From positions 62,001 to 126,000 of the forward strand of contig NZ_VIRF01000090.1 of assembly GCF_008107685.1 (NCBI RefSeq): a DNA stretch of 64,000 nucleotides. Direction: 5' to 3'. Below the pieces are notes generated by a model, which made no database searches, had not been told where the DNA came from, and saw only the letters and a program-made list of their open reading frames with translations. Positions 15,629 through 24,699 of this stretch are shown here, in pieces. The translations under genes were made by a program, and so were the position numbers. How positions within the stretch are numbered: the stretch's first letter is position 1; every line of letters starts with the position of its first letter. Source of the stretch: Novosphingobium sp. BW1 (GTDB taxonomy: Bacteria; Pseudomonadota; Alphaproteobacteria; Sphingomonadales; Sphingomonadaceae).

Positions 15629-15642
15629 TTGATACGCATCAA
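15629..15642. promoter_or_regulatory. FNR/FixK-type box upstream of cyoA
   Basis: TTGATACGCATCAA is a perfect match to TTGAT-N4-ATCAA. It lies 59-83 bp upstream of the two candidate cyoA starts and about 120 bp from the divergent transporter. FNR-family proteins control terminal oxidases in many alphaproteobacteria, so oxygen-dependent repression or activation of the cyo operon is likely. A small palindrome, GGACA-aaa-TGTCC, follows at 15650-15662. Confidence 0.75.
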
Positions 15643-15700
15643 GTGGATTGGACAAAATGTCCTATGTTCGCTCCCGCAGCATAGTCCTAGGCGCAGCGCC

Positions 15701-16966
15701 ATGCGCTCTCCAGAGTCCCGAACGATGCCGCGCCGTCCTGTAGCGCCGCCCCGAGCCCCAGCCACCCGCATTGCCGCCGCACTGGCGCTGACGGGTGCCC
15801 TTTCCGCCTGCAACACCGTCGTGCTTAAGCCGGCGGGTGACGTTGCGCAGCAGCAGGGGGACCTCGTTGTCATATCGACCCTCCTGATGCTGCTCATCAT
15901 CGTCCCCGTCATTGCGCTCACGCTGTTCTTCGCGTTCAAGTACCGCGCGTCGAACAAGGAGGCGAACTATCAGCCCGACTGGGATCACTCGACCCAGCTC
16001 GAACTGGTCATCTGGGCCGCACCGCTGCTCATCATCATTTGCCTGGGCGCCCTCACCTGGGTGAGCACCCACCTTCTCGATCCCTATCGCACCATCGGGC
16101 GCATCGATGCCGAAACGCCGATCAGCGCGCAGGCCGAACCGCTCGAGGTCGACGTCGTCGCGCTCGACTGGAAGTGGCTGTTCATCTATCCCGAGCAGGG
16201 CGTGGCGACGGTCAACGAACTGGTCGTTCCCACAAACCGCCCGCTGCACTTCCGCATTACCGCATCGAGCGTGATGAACTCGTTCTACGTGCCCGCAATG
16301 GCCGGCCAGATCTATGCCATGCCCGGCATGGAGACCCGCCTCAACGCAGTCATGAACCGCACGGGTGACGATTTCATTGGTTTCTCGGCCAACTACTCGG
16401 GCGCTGGCTTCTCGGGCATGCGCTTCCCGGTCCGTTCGGTCGACGATGCAGGCTTCGCCGCTTGGGTCGCGGACGTGAAGAACGGCGGCGAAAAGGCCGC
16501 AGGCACGCTCGATGCGCCCAGGTACCTCGACCTCGAAAAGCCCAGCGAGAATGTTCCCGCAATGCACTTCGCGAACGTCGACGCCAAGCTTTACGGCCGC
16601 ATCGTCGACATGTGCGTCGAGCCCGGCAAGATGTGTATGAGCGAGATGATGGCGATCGACGCGCGTGGCGGCCTGGGCAAGGCCGGCATCCACAACGTCG
16701 AGATGCTGACCTACGACAAGCACGGCCGCGAGGCCGCTCTCGATGCGACCCGCAACCCCGACGCCGCGCTCACCCGCGAGCTGGCCTGGGTGCGCGCCCT
16801 GTGTGAACAGGAAGCCGGTGCCGTCATCGACAACACCGTCGAGGCGCCCAAGGACAAGAACTCGCTGACCGGGTTCGGCCTCTCGGCCCCTCAGTCGCTC
16901 TCGCTGGCTGGCCAGAACGACCCCCAGAGCACGCCGGCTCGCCCCTCCAAGACTTCCCGGAACTAA
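15701..16966 (+). CDS. cyoA: Cytochrome bo-type quinol oxidase subunit II
   Basis: This protein of up to 421 residues starts with a lipoprotein signal (AAALALTGALSAC, lipobox Cys), then two membrane spans (VISTLLMLLIIVPVIALTLFF and LVIWAAPLLIIICLGALTWV), then the periplasmic cupredoxin domain with WKWLFIYPEQGVATVNEL and MNSFYVPAMAGQIYAMPGM. The copper-A ligands of cytochrome c oxidases are absent, as expected for a quinol oxidase. It is about 100 residues longer than E. coli CyoA, with a Cys-containing C-terminal extension. ATGs at 15701 and 15725 are both possible starts. It is the first gene of cyoABCD. Confidence 0.92.
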   Translation: MRSPESRTMPRRPVAPPRAPATRIAAALALTGALSACNTVVLKPAGDVAQQQGDLVVISTLLMLLIIVPVIALTLFFAFKYRASNKEANYQPDWDHSTQLELVIWAAPLLIIICLGALTWVSTHLLDPYRTIGRIDAETPISAQAEPLEVDVVALDWKWLFIYPEQGVATVNELVVPTNRPLHFRITASSVMNSFYVPAMAGQIYAMPGMETRLNAVMNRTGDDFIGFSANYSGAGFSGMRFPVRSVDDAGFAAWVADVKNGGEKAAGTLDAPRYLDLEKPSENVPAMHFANVDAKLYGRIVDMCVEPGKMCMSEMMAIDARGGLGKAGIHNVEMLTYDKHGREAALDATRNPDAALTRELAWVRALCEQEAGAVIDNTVEAPKDKNSLTGFGLSAPQSLSLAGQNDPQSTPARPSKTSRN

Positions 16967-16970
16967 GACC

Positions 16971-18980
16971 ATGGCAATCGAAGCCGTAGATCATTCGCAC
17001 TGGAGCCCGCTATTGGGCCGCCTGTGGTGGGACGCGATCCCACCCGACCCGATCGTGTGGGCCACTTTCGCAGGCGTGATGCTGGGCGGTATCGCCCTCG
17101 TCGCCGCCCTCACCTACTTCAGGGTCTGGGGCTATCTCTGGAAGGAGTGGTTCACCAGCGTGGACCACAAGAAAATCGGCATCATGTACATGGTGCTGGG
17201 CCTCATCATGTTCATCCGCGGCTTTGCCGACGCGATCATGATGCGCCTCCAGCAGGCGCTCGCTTTCGGGGGCAGCGAGGGCTACCTCAACGCCCACCAC
17301 TTCGACCAGGTCTTCACCGCCCACGGCGTGATCATGATCTTCTTTGCGGCCATGCCGTTCGTGACCGGTTTCATGAACTACGTGGTTCCGCTCCAGATCG
17401 GCGCCCGCGACGTCAGCTTCCCGTTCCTGAACAACTTCAGCTTCTGGATGACGACTTCGGGCGCGGTCCTGATTATGGCCTCGCTGTTCATCGGTGAGTT
17501 CGGACAGACCGGCTGGCTGGCCTACCCCCCGCTCTCGGGCATCGCCTATAGCCCTTACGTGGGCGTCGACTACTGGATCTGGTCGCTCCAGATCGCAGGT
17601 GTCGGTACACTGCTCTCGGGCGTCAACCTGATCTGCACCATCGTCAAGATGCGCGCGCCGGGCATGAACATGATGAAGATGCCGATCTTCACCTGGACCG
17701 CCCTTTGCACCAACATCCTGATCGTGGCCGCCTTCCCGGTTCTGACCGCGGTTCTGACGATGCTGTCCATGGACCGTTACCTGGGCTTCAACTTCTTCAC
17801 CAACGATCTTGGCGGCAGCGCCATGATGTACGTGAACCTGATCTGGATCTGGGGTCACCCCGAGGTATACATCCTGATCCTGCCGATCTTCGGCGTATTC
17901 TCGGAAATCACCGCCACCTTCTGCGGCAAGCGCCTTTTCGGCTACACCTCAATGGTCTACGCCACGATGGTCATCACCATTCTGTCGTACATCGTGTGGC
18001 TGCACCACTTCTTTACGATGGGTTCGGGCGCGAGCGTCAACTCGTTCTTCGGCATCACCACCATGGTGATCTCGATCCCGACCGGTGCAAAGCTGTTCAA
18101 CTGGCTCTTCACGATGTACCGCGGTCGCATCCGCTTCGAACTGCCCATGATGTGGACGGTTGCCTTCATGGTCACCTTCACCATCGGCGGCATGACCGGC
18201 GTGCTGCTCGCCGTTCCCCCAGCGGACTTCGTCCTCCACAACTCGCTGTTCCTGATCGCCCACTTCCACAACGTGATCATCGGCGGCGTCGTCTTCGGTG
18301 TCTTTGCCGGCATCAACTTCTGGTGGCCCAAGGCCTTTGGCTTCAAGCTCCATGAAGGTCTCGGCAAGATCTCGTTCTGGTGCTGGGTTGTCGGCTTCTA
18401 CCTTGCCTTCATGCCGCTCTATGTGCTCGGCCTGATGGGCGTCACCCGCCGCATGCGGGTGTTCGACGATCCCAACCTGCAGATCTGGTTCGTCGTGGCC
18501 GCCATCGGCGCCGCGGTGATCGCAGCGGGCATCGGCGCCTTCGTCCTCCAGGTCGCCTTCTCGATCTGGAAGCGCAAGGAACTGGCCTGTGACGGCGACC
18601 CTTGGGGTGGCCGCACGCTCGAATGGTCGACTACCTCGCCCCCGCCGCACTACAACTTCGCGTTCACCCCGGTCATTCACGACATCGATGCCTGGGAAGA
18701 CATGAAGCGCTGCGACGTGGCAGCCCCCAAGTCGGGCTTCTTGGACATCCACATGCCCAAGAACACCGGCACCGGCATCATCCTGGGCGGGATCGCCACG
18801 GTCTTCGGCTTTGCCATGATCTGGCAGATCTGGTGGCTTGCCGCGATCACCTTCGTGGGCATGATCGGCTATTCGATCGCCCATACCTTCAACTATAACC
18901 GCGACTATTACATCCCTGCCGATGAAGTCGCGGAAACCGAAGCGGCGGCTCATGGCCAGCCCCTGCCCGCAGGAGCCTGA
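16971..18980 (+). CDS. cyoB: Cytochrome bo-type quinol oxidase subunit I
   Basis: This 669-residue, roughly fifteen-span membrane protein is the catalytic heme-copper subunit. RGFADAIMMR and AHHFDQVFTAHG contain the residues that bind ubiquinol in E. coli CyoB. The copper-B site is seen in WGHPEVYILILP (His and the cross-linked Tyr) and HHFFTMG, and the heme ligands in AHFHNVIIGG. It reduces oxygen to water and pumps protons. It starts 4 bp behind cyoA and is followed 3 bp later by cyoC. Confidence 0.96.
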   Translation: MAIEAVDHSHWSPLLGRLWWDAIPPDPIVWATFAGVMLGGIALVAALTYFRVWGYLWKEWFTSVDHKKIGIMYMVLGLIMFIRGFADAIMMRLQQALAFGGSEGYLNAHHFDQVFTAHGVIMIFFAAMPFVTGFMNYVVPLQIGARDVSFPFLNNFSFWMTTSGAVLIMASLFIGEFGQTGWLAYPPLSGIAYSPYVGVDYWIWSLQIAGVGTLLSGVNLICTIVKMRAPGMNMMKMPIFTWTALCTNILIVAAFPVLTAVLTMLSMDRYLGFNFFTNDLGGSAMMYVNLIWIWGHPEVYILILPIFGVFSEITATFCGKRLFGYTSMVYATMVITILSYIVWLHHFFTMGSGASVNSFFGITTMVISIPTGAKLFNWLFTMYRGRIRFELPMMWTVAFMVTFTIGGMTGVLLAVPPADFVLHNSLFLIAHFHNVIIGGVVFGVFAGINFWWPKAFGFKLHEGLGKISFWCWVVGFYLAFMPLYVLGLMGVTRRMRVFDDPNLQIWFVVAAIGAAVIAAGIGAFVLQVAFSIWKRKELACDGDPWGGRTLEWSTTSPPPHYNFAFTPVIHDIDAWEDMKRCDVAAPKSGFLDIHMPKNTGTGIILGGIATVFGFAMIWQIWWLAAITFVGMIGYSIAHTFNYNRDYYIPADEVAETEAAAHGQPLPAGA

Positions 18981-18983
18981 ACC

Positions 18984-19643
18984 ATGACCGCCACGACACG
19001 GGACACCATGACCAACTCCACCGCGACCGCGGCAAGCCCTGAAGCGCGCACCGCCGCCTTCTACGAGCTGGAGCCGCACCACCATCCCGAAGGCGCCAGC
19101 ACCATGCTGGGCTTCTGGATCTACCTGATGAGCGACTGCCTCATCTTCGCGATGCTCTTTGCAGCCTACGGCGTTCTCGGCGGCAACTTTGCCGCCGGGC
19201 CCGGCCCCAAGGACCTGTTCGAGCTGCCGCTCATCGCGGTGAACACCGCGATGCTGCTGTTCTCCTCGATCACCTACGGCTTCGCGATGCTGGTGATGGA
19301 AAAGGGCAAGGTCCGCGCGACACAAGGGTGGCTGCTGGTCACCGCCGTTTTTGGCGCCTCGTTCCTCGCCATCGAACTCTACGAGTTCTCGCACCTGATC
19401 CATGAAGGCGCTGGCCCCTGGCGCTCGGGCTTCCTCACCGCGTTCTTCTCGCTGGTGGGCACCCACGGCCTGCACGTCACCTTCGGCCTGATCTGGCTGT
19501 TCACGCTTGTCGTGCAGCTTTCGAAGAAGGGCCTGACCCCGGCCAACCAACGCCGTCTGCAGTGCCTCTCGCTGTTCTGGCACTTCCTCGACGTCATCTG
19601 GATCGGCGTCTTCACCTTCGTCTACCTGATGGGAATGCTGTGA
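18984..19643 (+). CDS. cyoC: Cytochrome bo-type quinol oxidase subunit III
   Basis: This 219-residue protein has five membrane spans after a polar N-terminus. Typical segments are LGFWIYLMSDCLIFAMLFAAYGVL, VNTAMLLFSSITYGFAM and FFSLVGTHGLHVTFGLIWL, ending FWHFLDVIWIGVFTFVYLMGML. It belongs to the heme-copper oxidase subunit III family and stabilises the complex. Its stop codon overlaps the cyoD start. Confidence 0.95.
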   Translation: MTATTRDTMTNSTATAASPEARTAAFYELEPHHHPEGASTMLGFWIYLMSDCLIFAMLFAAYGVLGGNFAAGPGPKDLFELPLIAVNTAMLLFSSITYGFAMLVMEKGKVRATQGWLLVTAVFGASFLAIELYEFSHLIHEGAGPWRSGFLTAFFSLVGTHGLHVTFGLIWLFTLVVQLSKKGLTPANQRRLQCLSLFWHFLDVIWIGVFTFVYLMGML

Positions 19644-20023
19644 TGAGCGACCACTCCACCCCCCACGCGGAAGATCACCACGACGATCACGGTGCCGGCC
19701 ACGGCACCATGCGCGACTACGTGATCGGCTTCCTGCTTTCGGTCATCCTTACCGCCATTCCCTTCTGGCTGGTGATGACCAACGCGATTGCCGACAAGGC
19801 GACCACCGCCATCGTCATCATGGCCTTCGCGATCGTGCAGATCGTCGTTCACATGATCTACTTCCTGCACATGAACACCAAGTCCAACAACGGCTGGACG
19901 GTCATGGCCCTGATCTTCACGATCATCATCGTGGTCATTGCCCTCTCCGGCTCGCTGTGGGTCATGCATCACCTCAACACCAACATGATGCCGATGCCCC
20001 ACGACATGGGACAGCTGCCCTGA
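19643..20023 (+). CDS. cyoD: Cytochrome bo-type quinol oxidase subunit IV
   Basis: This 126-residue protein has a His/Asp-rich N-terminus (SDHSTPHAEDHHDDHGAGHG) and three membrane spans, with VIGFLLSVILTAIPFWLVM, IVQIVVHMIYFLHMN and FTIIIVVIALSGSLWVMHHLN. It is the small assembly subunit. The ATG at 19643 overlaps cyoC by one base, which fixes the start. No cyoE (heme O synthase) follows, so that gene must lie elsewhere. Confidence 0.93.
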   Translation: MSDHSTPHAEDHHDDHGAGHGTMRDYVIGFLLSVILTAIPFWLVMTNAIADKATTAIVIMAFAIVQIVVHMIYFLHMNTKSNNGWTVMALIFTIIIVVIALSGSLWVMHHLNTNMMPMPHDMGQLP

Positions 20024-20040
20024 CCTGGCCTGTGGCCGAC

Positions 20041-20778
20041 ATGGACACGCAGAAAGAAGCGCGGCGGCCCTGGGGGCTTGCCGCGTTTCTCCTTCTGGCG
20101 GCAGTCCTCTTCCTTGCGCTGGGCATCTGGCAGGTTCAGCGCATGCACTGGAAGCATGACCTGATCGACCGGGTGAATGCACGTGTCACCGCCGCGCCCG
20201 TCACGCTTCCCACCCCCGATGCGCTCAGCAAAATGCACAAGGATTCCTACGAATACTTGCGCGTCGAGATCGCCGGGCAGTATCGGCCCGCCGCCACCGC
20301 CCTCGTGCGCGCGGCCACGGCCCTTGGCACCGGTTACTGGACGATGACTCTCCTTGAAACCGGGGAGGGTCGCAAGGTCTGGGTCAACCGGGGCTACCTG
20401 CCCTCGGGCACGGATCTTGCCACCGCCCGCGCCAGCGCGCCGGACGGCCCCGTCCGCGTCATCGGCCTCGTGCGCCTCTCCGAACCCGGCGGCAGCCTCC
20501 TGCAATCGAACCGCCCCGCCGACGAGCGCTGGTACTCGCGCGACCTCGCAGCGCTTTCGGCGGCCCGCGGAGCAGGCCGCAGCGAACCGGTCTTCATCGA
20601 CGTCCAGGAAGAAAAGGCCAACCGTCCTGCCAAGGGCGAGATGCCCGTTTCCGGCCTCACCGTCATCAACTTTCCGGACAACCACCTCGTCTACGCGCTG
20701 ACCTGGTTTGCGCTTTGCGCACTTTCGCTTTTCGGAATTTTTCTTGCATGGAGCCGCACAGGCCGCTCATTGGCCTGA
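20041..20778 (+). CDS. SURF1-family oxidase assembly protein
   Basis: This 245-residue protein has two membrane anchors at the ends (GLAAFLLLAAVLFLALGIWQVQR and YALTWFALCALSLFGIFLAW) and a periplasmic SURF1 domain with HKDSYEYLRVEIAGQY, VWVNRGYLP and the conserved GLTVINFPDNHLVYALTWF. SURF1 proteins help insert heme into terminal oxidases; its place behind cyoD fits service to this oxidase. The ATG at 20041 is used; a GTG at 20032 is also in frame. Its stop overlaps the histidine kinase start. Confidence 0.9.
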   Translation: MDTQKEARRPWGLAAFLLLAAVLFLALGIWQVQRMHWKHDLIDRVNARVTAAPVTLPTPDALSKMHKDSYEYLRVEIAGQYRPAATALVRAATALGTGYWTMTLLETGEGRKVWVNRGYLPSGTDLATARASAPDGPVRVIGLVRLSEPGGSLLQSNRPADERWYSRDLAALSAARGAGRSEPVFIDVQEEKANRPAKGEMPVSGLTVINFPDNHLVYALTWFALCALSLFGIFLAWSRTGRSLA

Positions 20779-22073
20779 TGCACCTCATGGCCCCGCCCCC
20801 CGCGACCCGCTCGGAAAGCTGGCGCAACGTCTACCTGCTGATGCAGCTGCGCTGGATCGCGGTGATCGGCCAGCTTGTGACGATCGTGGGGGTGGCCCAG
20901 CTTTTCGCGGTGCGCCTGCCGCTGGGCCCCCTCTTGCTGGCGCCGTTGTTCCTGATCGTCCTCAACTTCACGATCGCAGGCGTCCTCGCGCGGCGTACCA
21001 GCTTCCCCCAGCCCGAGCTGTTCTCCGCCCTCCTTATCGATGTGGGCGTACTCACCTGGCAGCTGTACCACTCGGGCGGCGCGACCAACCCCTTCACCTT
21101 CCTGTTCCTGCTGCAGATCGTGATCGGCGCGGTCATCTTGGAGAAGCAGTGGAGCTGGGCCATCGCGGCCATCGCAAGCCTCGCCGTCTTTGCTCTCACC
21201 TTCGTCTACATCCCACTCGAACTGCCCGCCGAGCACCTCGACAACCCCTTCGGACTCTACCTCCTGGGCAGCCTGTTCTGCTTCATCCTGACCGCCGTGC
21301 TGCTGGTCGTTTTCGTGATCCGGCTCGACCGCAACCGCCGCGAGAGCGCAGGCGCGCTCGCCGAGCTCCAGCAGCAGGCGGTCGAGGAAGACCACATCAT
21401 CCGCATGGGCCTGCTCGCCTCGGGCGCCGCGCATGAACTGGGCACGCCCCTCTCGCTGCTCTCGGTCGTGCTCGGGGACTGGGCCCGCCTGCCCCGCATC
21501 GCCGACGATCCGGAGCTGAACGAGGACCTCACCGCCATGCGCACCGAGCTCGAACGCTGCAAGACCATCGTCGGCGGCATCCTCATGTCGGCGGGCGAGA
21601 TGCGCGGCGTGAACCCGGCCGTCACCACCGTGCGCGCCTTTTTCGAGGACCTTCTCGCGGAATGGGACGCGCGCCGGGAGGGCGAACTGCGCTTCCTCGA
21701 CGAAATCGGCGAGGACATCGTGATCGTCGCCGATCCAGGGCTGCGCCAGGTCATCGGCAACGTCATCGACAACGCGCAGGAGGTATCGCCCGAACTCGTC
21801 GTGCTGGCGCTCGAACGCCGCGGCGAGGACATCCTCGTCACCGTGACCGACCGGGGCCCGGGCTTCACGCCCGAGATGCTGGCGCGGGTCGGCCAGCCCT
21901 ATTCCTCGACCAAGGGGCGTCCGGGCGGTGGCCTTGGGCTGTTCCTTGTCGTAAACGTGGTGCGCAAGCTTGGCGGACAGGTTCAGGTCGCGAACCTGGA
22001 AGCGGGCGGCGCCCGTGTTCGCCTGATCCTGCCCCTTGCCGCGCTTGCCTACACCAAGGACGACACGCCATGA
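20778..22073 (+). CDS. regB: RegB/PrrB-type redox sensor histidine kinase
   Basis: This 431-residue kinase has six N-terminal membrane spans, including a GGATNPF heptapeptide at about residues 100-106, which is the quinone-linked GGXXNPF signature of RegB. The H-box reads SGAAHELGTPL with His219, followed by N (NVIDNAQE), G1 (DRGPGF) and G2 (GRPGGGLGLFL) boxes. RegB senses the quinone/redox state and phosphorylates RegA. I use the ATG at 20778, which overlaps the surf1 stop; an ATG at 20748 is also in frame. I do not see the redox-active Cys box of Rhodobacter RegB. It overlaps regA by 4 nt. Confidence 0.92.
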   Translation: MHLMAPPPATRSESWRNVYLLMQLRWIAVIGQLVTIVGVAQLFAVRLPLGPLLLAPLFLIVLNFTIAGVLARRTSFPQPELFSALLIDVGVLTWQLYHSGGATNPFTFLFLLQIVIGAVILEKQWSWAIAAIASLAVFALTFVYIPLELPAEHLDNPFGLYLLGSLFCFILTAVLLVVFVIRLDRNRRESAGALAELQQQAVEEDHIIRMGLLASGAAHELGTPLSLLSVVLGDWARLPRIADDPELNEDLTAMRTELERCKTIVGGILMSAGEMRGVNPAVTTVRAFFEDLLAEWDARREGELRFLDEIGEDIVIVADPGLRQVIGNVIDNAQEVSPELVVLALERRGEDILVTVTDRGPGFTPEMLARVGQPYSSTKGRPGGGLGLFLVVNVVRKLGGQVQVANLEAGGARVRLILPLAALAYTKDDTP

Positions 22074-22636
22074 CCACCTTGCCCGAAGACGGGCCAGCCC
22101 GCACAGAGGCCCCTACTCCCAGCCTGCTTATCGTCGAGGACGATCCGGCGTTTTCGCGCACGCTGGCACGCTCGTTCGAACGTCGCGGCTACCGTGTGGC
22201 CAGCGCCGCGAGCGCCCAGGAGGCCGCCGAGCTCGCCCGCACCGAGCACTTCGCCTACGCGGTCGTCGACCTCAAGCTGGGCACCGATTCCGGCCTCACC
22301 GTGGTGCAGGATCTGCACGAGCACGATCCGGACACGCACATCGTCGTCCTCACCGGCTTTGCCAGCATCGCCACCGCCGTGGAGGCGATTAAGCTCGGCG
22401 CCTCGCACTACCTCGCCAAGCCCAGCAATTCCGACGACATCGAGGCCGCCTTCGCCAGCAAGCAGGGCGACGCCAGCATCCCGGTCGAGGGGCGCAAGAC
22501 CTCGATCAAGACGCTGGAATGGGAATATATCCACCAGACCCTGGTGGAATGCGATTTCAACATATCCGAAGCCGCCCGCCGCCTCGGCCTTCATCGCCGT
22601 ACTCTCGCCCGCAAGTTGGAGAAGCGCCAGCTGTAG
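22070..22636 (+). CDS. regA: RegA/PrrA-type response regulator
   Basis: This 188-residue protein has a receiver domain with acidic pair Asp24/Asp25 (IVEDDPAF), the phosphoacceptor Asp67 in VVDLKLG and the Lys in HYLAKP. A short linker leads to a Fis-type helix-turn-helix, NISEAARRLGLHRRTLARKL, the near-invariant DNA-reading part of RegA/PrrA/ActR. These regulators control respiration and carbon metabolism by redox state. It is coupled to the kinase by ATGA overlap and ends the cyo-surf1-regBA run. Confidence 0.94.
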   Translation: MTTLPEDGPARTEAPTPSLLIVEDDPAFSRTLARSFERRGYRVASAASAQEAAELARTEHFAYAVVDLKLGTDSGLTVVQDLHEHDPDTHIVVLTGFASIATAVEAIKLGASHYLAKPSNSDDIEAAFASKQGDASIPVEGRKTSIKTLEWEYIHQTLVECDFNISEAARRLGLHRRTLARKLEKRQL

Positions 22637-22762
22637 CGCAGGTATCAGGCAGGAGAGGAAGCTCCCAAGTGCCGCTGTGGGAGGTTCCACGCCAGAGAAG
22701 GGCCCAGCCGGACGTTCACCTTGCACATCCCGTTCGGAATCTGGGCCAAGGTCAGAAAACGG

Positions 22763-22880
22763 GACCGAGAACCCTCGTCCTCGGGCTCCCTTAACTGCCC
22801 AGCGCACATTTTCCACGCCACCTTGTCCAGGAATGGTGAGGACGCCCATTAAGGGGGCAAGGAGCGACAGGCCCTTGTAA
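22763..22880. repeat. Intergenic BIME-like repeat, diverged copy D
   Basis: GACCGAGAACCCTCGTCCTC followed by GGGCTCCC aligns with the left end of the element at 32944, and GGTGAGGACGCCC and GCAAGGAGCGACAGGCCCTT with its right end, at the same total length of about 118 bp. The hairpins are degraded, so this is an old copy. Apart from it I see nothing in the 434-bp gap between regA and the PilZ gene except a short palindrome, TCCGCA-caat-TGCGGA, at about 22992-23007. Confidence 0.65.
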
Positions 22881-23070
22881 GGATGAGTGCGCGCCTTCCA
22901 CTTTGTCCGACTCGTGATCCGCCAGCTCAGAGGACGCAATCAGGCTGTATGCCTTGGCGCGTCCCGACGGCGGCAACTTCGCCTGCCCTCTTCCGCACAA
23001 TTGCGGATAGGGCATTTCGTGAGTCCCGCCCTAACGCCGCCGCAGCCTGTTGCGTGACAAGATGGGCGCC

Positions 23071-23508
23071 ATGCGCGAGACCGACCCTTCCCATCGCCAT
23101 GTACGCCGCAGGACCATCAGCCGAGGCGCGCTTGAGAACCATCCCGAGGTAGCCTCCGGACGGCGCAGCCAGAGCCGCCTGCGCGTTCGGCTACCCGCAC
23201 GGATCGAGACTCTGGCCGAAGACTTCCAGGTCATTCTGGCCGATCTTTCCGGCAACGGCGCCCGCTTCCTGACCGACGCCCGGCTCACCAAAGGCAGCGA
23301 GGTCGTGCTCGCCTGGGGGCGCCACGAAGCGTTCGGCGAGGTCGTCTGGTGCGCCCACAACCAGTGCGGCCTTGCCTTTGTCGAACCGCTCGATCCGCGC
23401 GTACTTCTCGATACGCGCGCGCTCAACGATGCCGCCCAACTCCCCGACGATCGCGCCATGCTCAAGCAGATCGCCTCGCAATGGGTGCGCGGTGTACGGC
23501 GCCTTTAA
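23071..23508 (+). CDS. PilZ-domain protein
   Basis: This 145-residue protein has one PilZ domain with both cyclic-di-GMP motifs intact: R32-SQS-R36 (RxxxR) before the first strand, and D58-L-S-G-N-G (DxSxxG). It is soluble, has no partner domain and would act as a c-di-GMP-responsive adaptor. ATGs at 23062 and 23071 are both possible; I use the latter. It stands alone, convergent with the winged-helix gene downstream. Confidence 0.82.
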   Translation: MRETDPSHRHVRRRTISRGALENHPEVASGRRSQSRLRVRLPARIETLAEDFQVILADLSGNGARFLTDARLTKGSEVVLAWGRHEAFGEVVWCAHNQCGLAFVEPLDPRVLLDTRALNDAAQLPDDRAMLKQIASQWVRGVRRL

Positions 23509-23641
23509 TTCGGCTTGGCAGCTCCTCCGGGCCCCGCAACTGGCCCCCTCACGTCCCGTCCGCCGCCTTCGCCGAGACAGCCGAGGTTGCCGATCCCGCG
23601 ATCAATGGGCCATGGTCCATTGAGGCCGAACTCGGCCATAT

Positions 23642-24616
23642 TCAAAGCGGCATCGCACCAGACAGTTCGAGCTGTGCGAAATAGCGCGCCATCGCATCCT
23701 GCGTGGATTGGGACAGCGCAATGAAGGCCCGCCGCCGGTCGCTGTCGTCGCACACGCGCACGAACAGCCCGGCCTCCACCATCTGGCTGATCCAGCGCAG
23801 CGCCGTCGTCGGTGGCACGCCCGAGGCGATGCACAGCGACGTCACGGAAACCCGTTTCCCCTCTCCTTGCGAGGCGGTGAGATCGAGCAGCATATCCCAG
23901 GCCGGATCGGCAAAGAGGTTGCCTTCGAAGAAGCGCTTGCGCTGCTCGCGTTGGCGCAGGATCCGGCGCACGAGTGCAGGCGGGGGCATTTCAAGCGGCG
24001 TATCGGCCTTGGCGGCCTCTCCGGGCTTGGTCTCGACCCGTTGGCCGAAGTCGAAAACAGGACCACTGCCAGGTGCCCCTGCTCCCGATCCGGGTCCCAG
24101 GCGCTGGATCTGTCCGGCGATCTGGCCGACCTGTTCGGTCAGCCGCAGCAGCATCAGGCGGTCGTCTTCGGACAGTTCGCGCAGGCGCGTTTGACCGAAA
24201 CTCGCCATTACCCGTCCCAGCGCCAGCACGCGTTCAGCCCGGTCGGGATCGACCAGCAGGATCGGGTCGGACTGATCCATGCACGAAAAGACGCTGTCGA
24301 GCGCCTCCACCGAGGTTGAGACGATGAGCCGTGTACCCGAACGCCTGGCCATCTGATCGAGGCGCGCCAGCATGGCGGTGCCGCGCGCATCCACCTGCGG
24401 GCAGTCGACAAGGACAATGTCGCCCAGCGGCCGGACATCCTCGAACGCGAGGTCCTCCAAGCTCCCCGTAGCGGTCACTTCCAGCCCGGCGGCAACAGCG
24501 TCTTCGCGCGCGCCCGCGCGCAGATTGGGCCTGTCCGCGTAAATCGAGAGCCGGGTACGCGCCTGCCCGGCCTCCCCGTAAGCGAAATCTCGTTGCGAAA
24601 CGTCCGTCCCTCGCAT
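23642..24616 (-). CDS. Winged-helix (MarR-like) protein with an N-terminal receiver-like domain
   Basis: This 324-residue protein has two parts. Residues about 20-140 alternate strands and helices like a receiver domain (PLGDIVLVDCPQVDARGTAML, LIVSTSVEALDSVF, DPILLVDPDRAERVLAL), without an obvious phosphoacceptor set. After a Pro/Gly-rich linker, residues about 225-320 form a winged helix with DPAWDMLLDLTASQGEGKRV, ASGVPPTTALRWISQM and DRRRAFIALS. Such two-part regulators are common in sphingomonads. It lies behind hemH on the same strand with an 83-bp gap. Role not known. Confidence 0.75.
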   Translation of the reverse strand: MRGTDVSQRDFAYGEAGQARTRLSIYADRPNLRAGAREDAVAAGLEVTATGSLEDLAFEDVRPLGDIVLVDCPQVDARGTAMLARLDQMARRSGTRLIVSTSVEALDSVFSCMDQSDPILLVDPDRAERVLALGRVMASFGQTRLRELSEDDRLMLLRLTEQVGQIAGQIQRLGPGSGAGAPGSGPVFDFGQRVETKPGEAAKADTPLEMPPPALVRRILRQREQRKRFFEGNLFADPAWDMLLDLTASQGEGKRVSVTSLCIASGVPPTTALRWISQMVEAGLFVRVCDDSDRRRAFIALSQSTQDAMARYFAQLELSGAMPL

Positions 24617-24699
24617 CTGCCCGACTCCGTAAACTTCCGATAGAACAGGAGTAGAACAAAGAGGAACCACGTCAATCGAGCGGCGCGGTTAAATTCCTG

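Noticed and set aside
16971..18980. Cytochrome c oxidase (aa3-type) instead of quinol oxidase
   Set aside because: Subunit I has the quinol-site residues of CyoB, subunit II lacks the copper-A ligands, and a CyoD-type subunit IV is present.
22992..23007. TCCGCA-caat-TGCGGA as a member of the CATCCGC palindrome family
   Set aside because: The arms match partly but the spacer is 4 bp instead of the centre of one base seen in the cluster copies, and it is far from the cluster.
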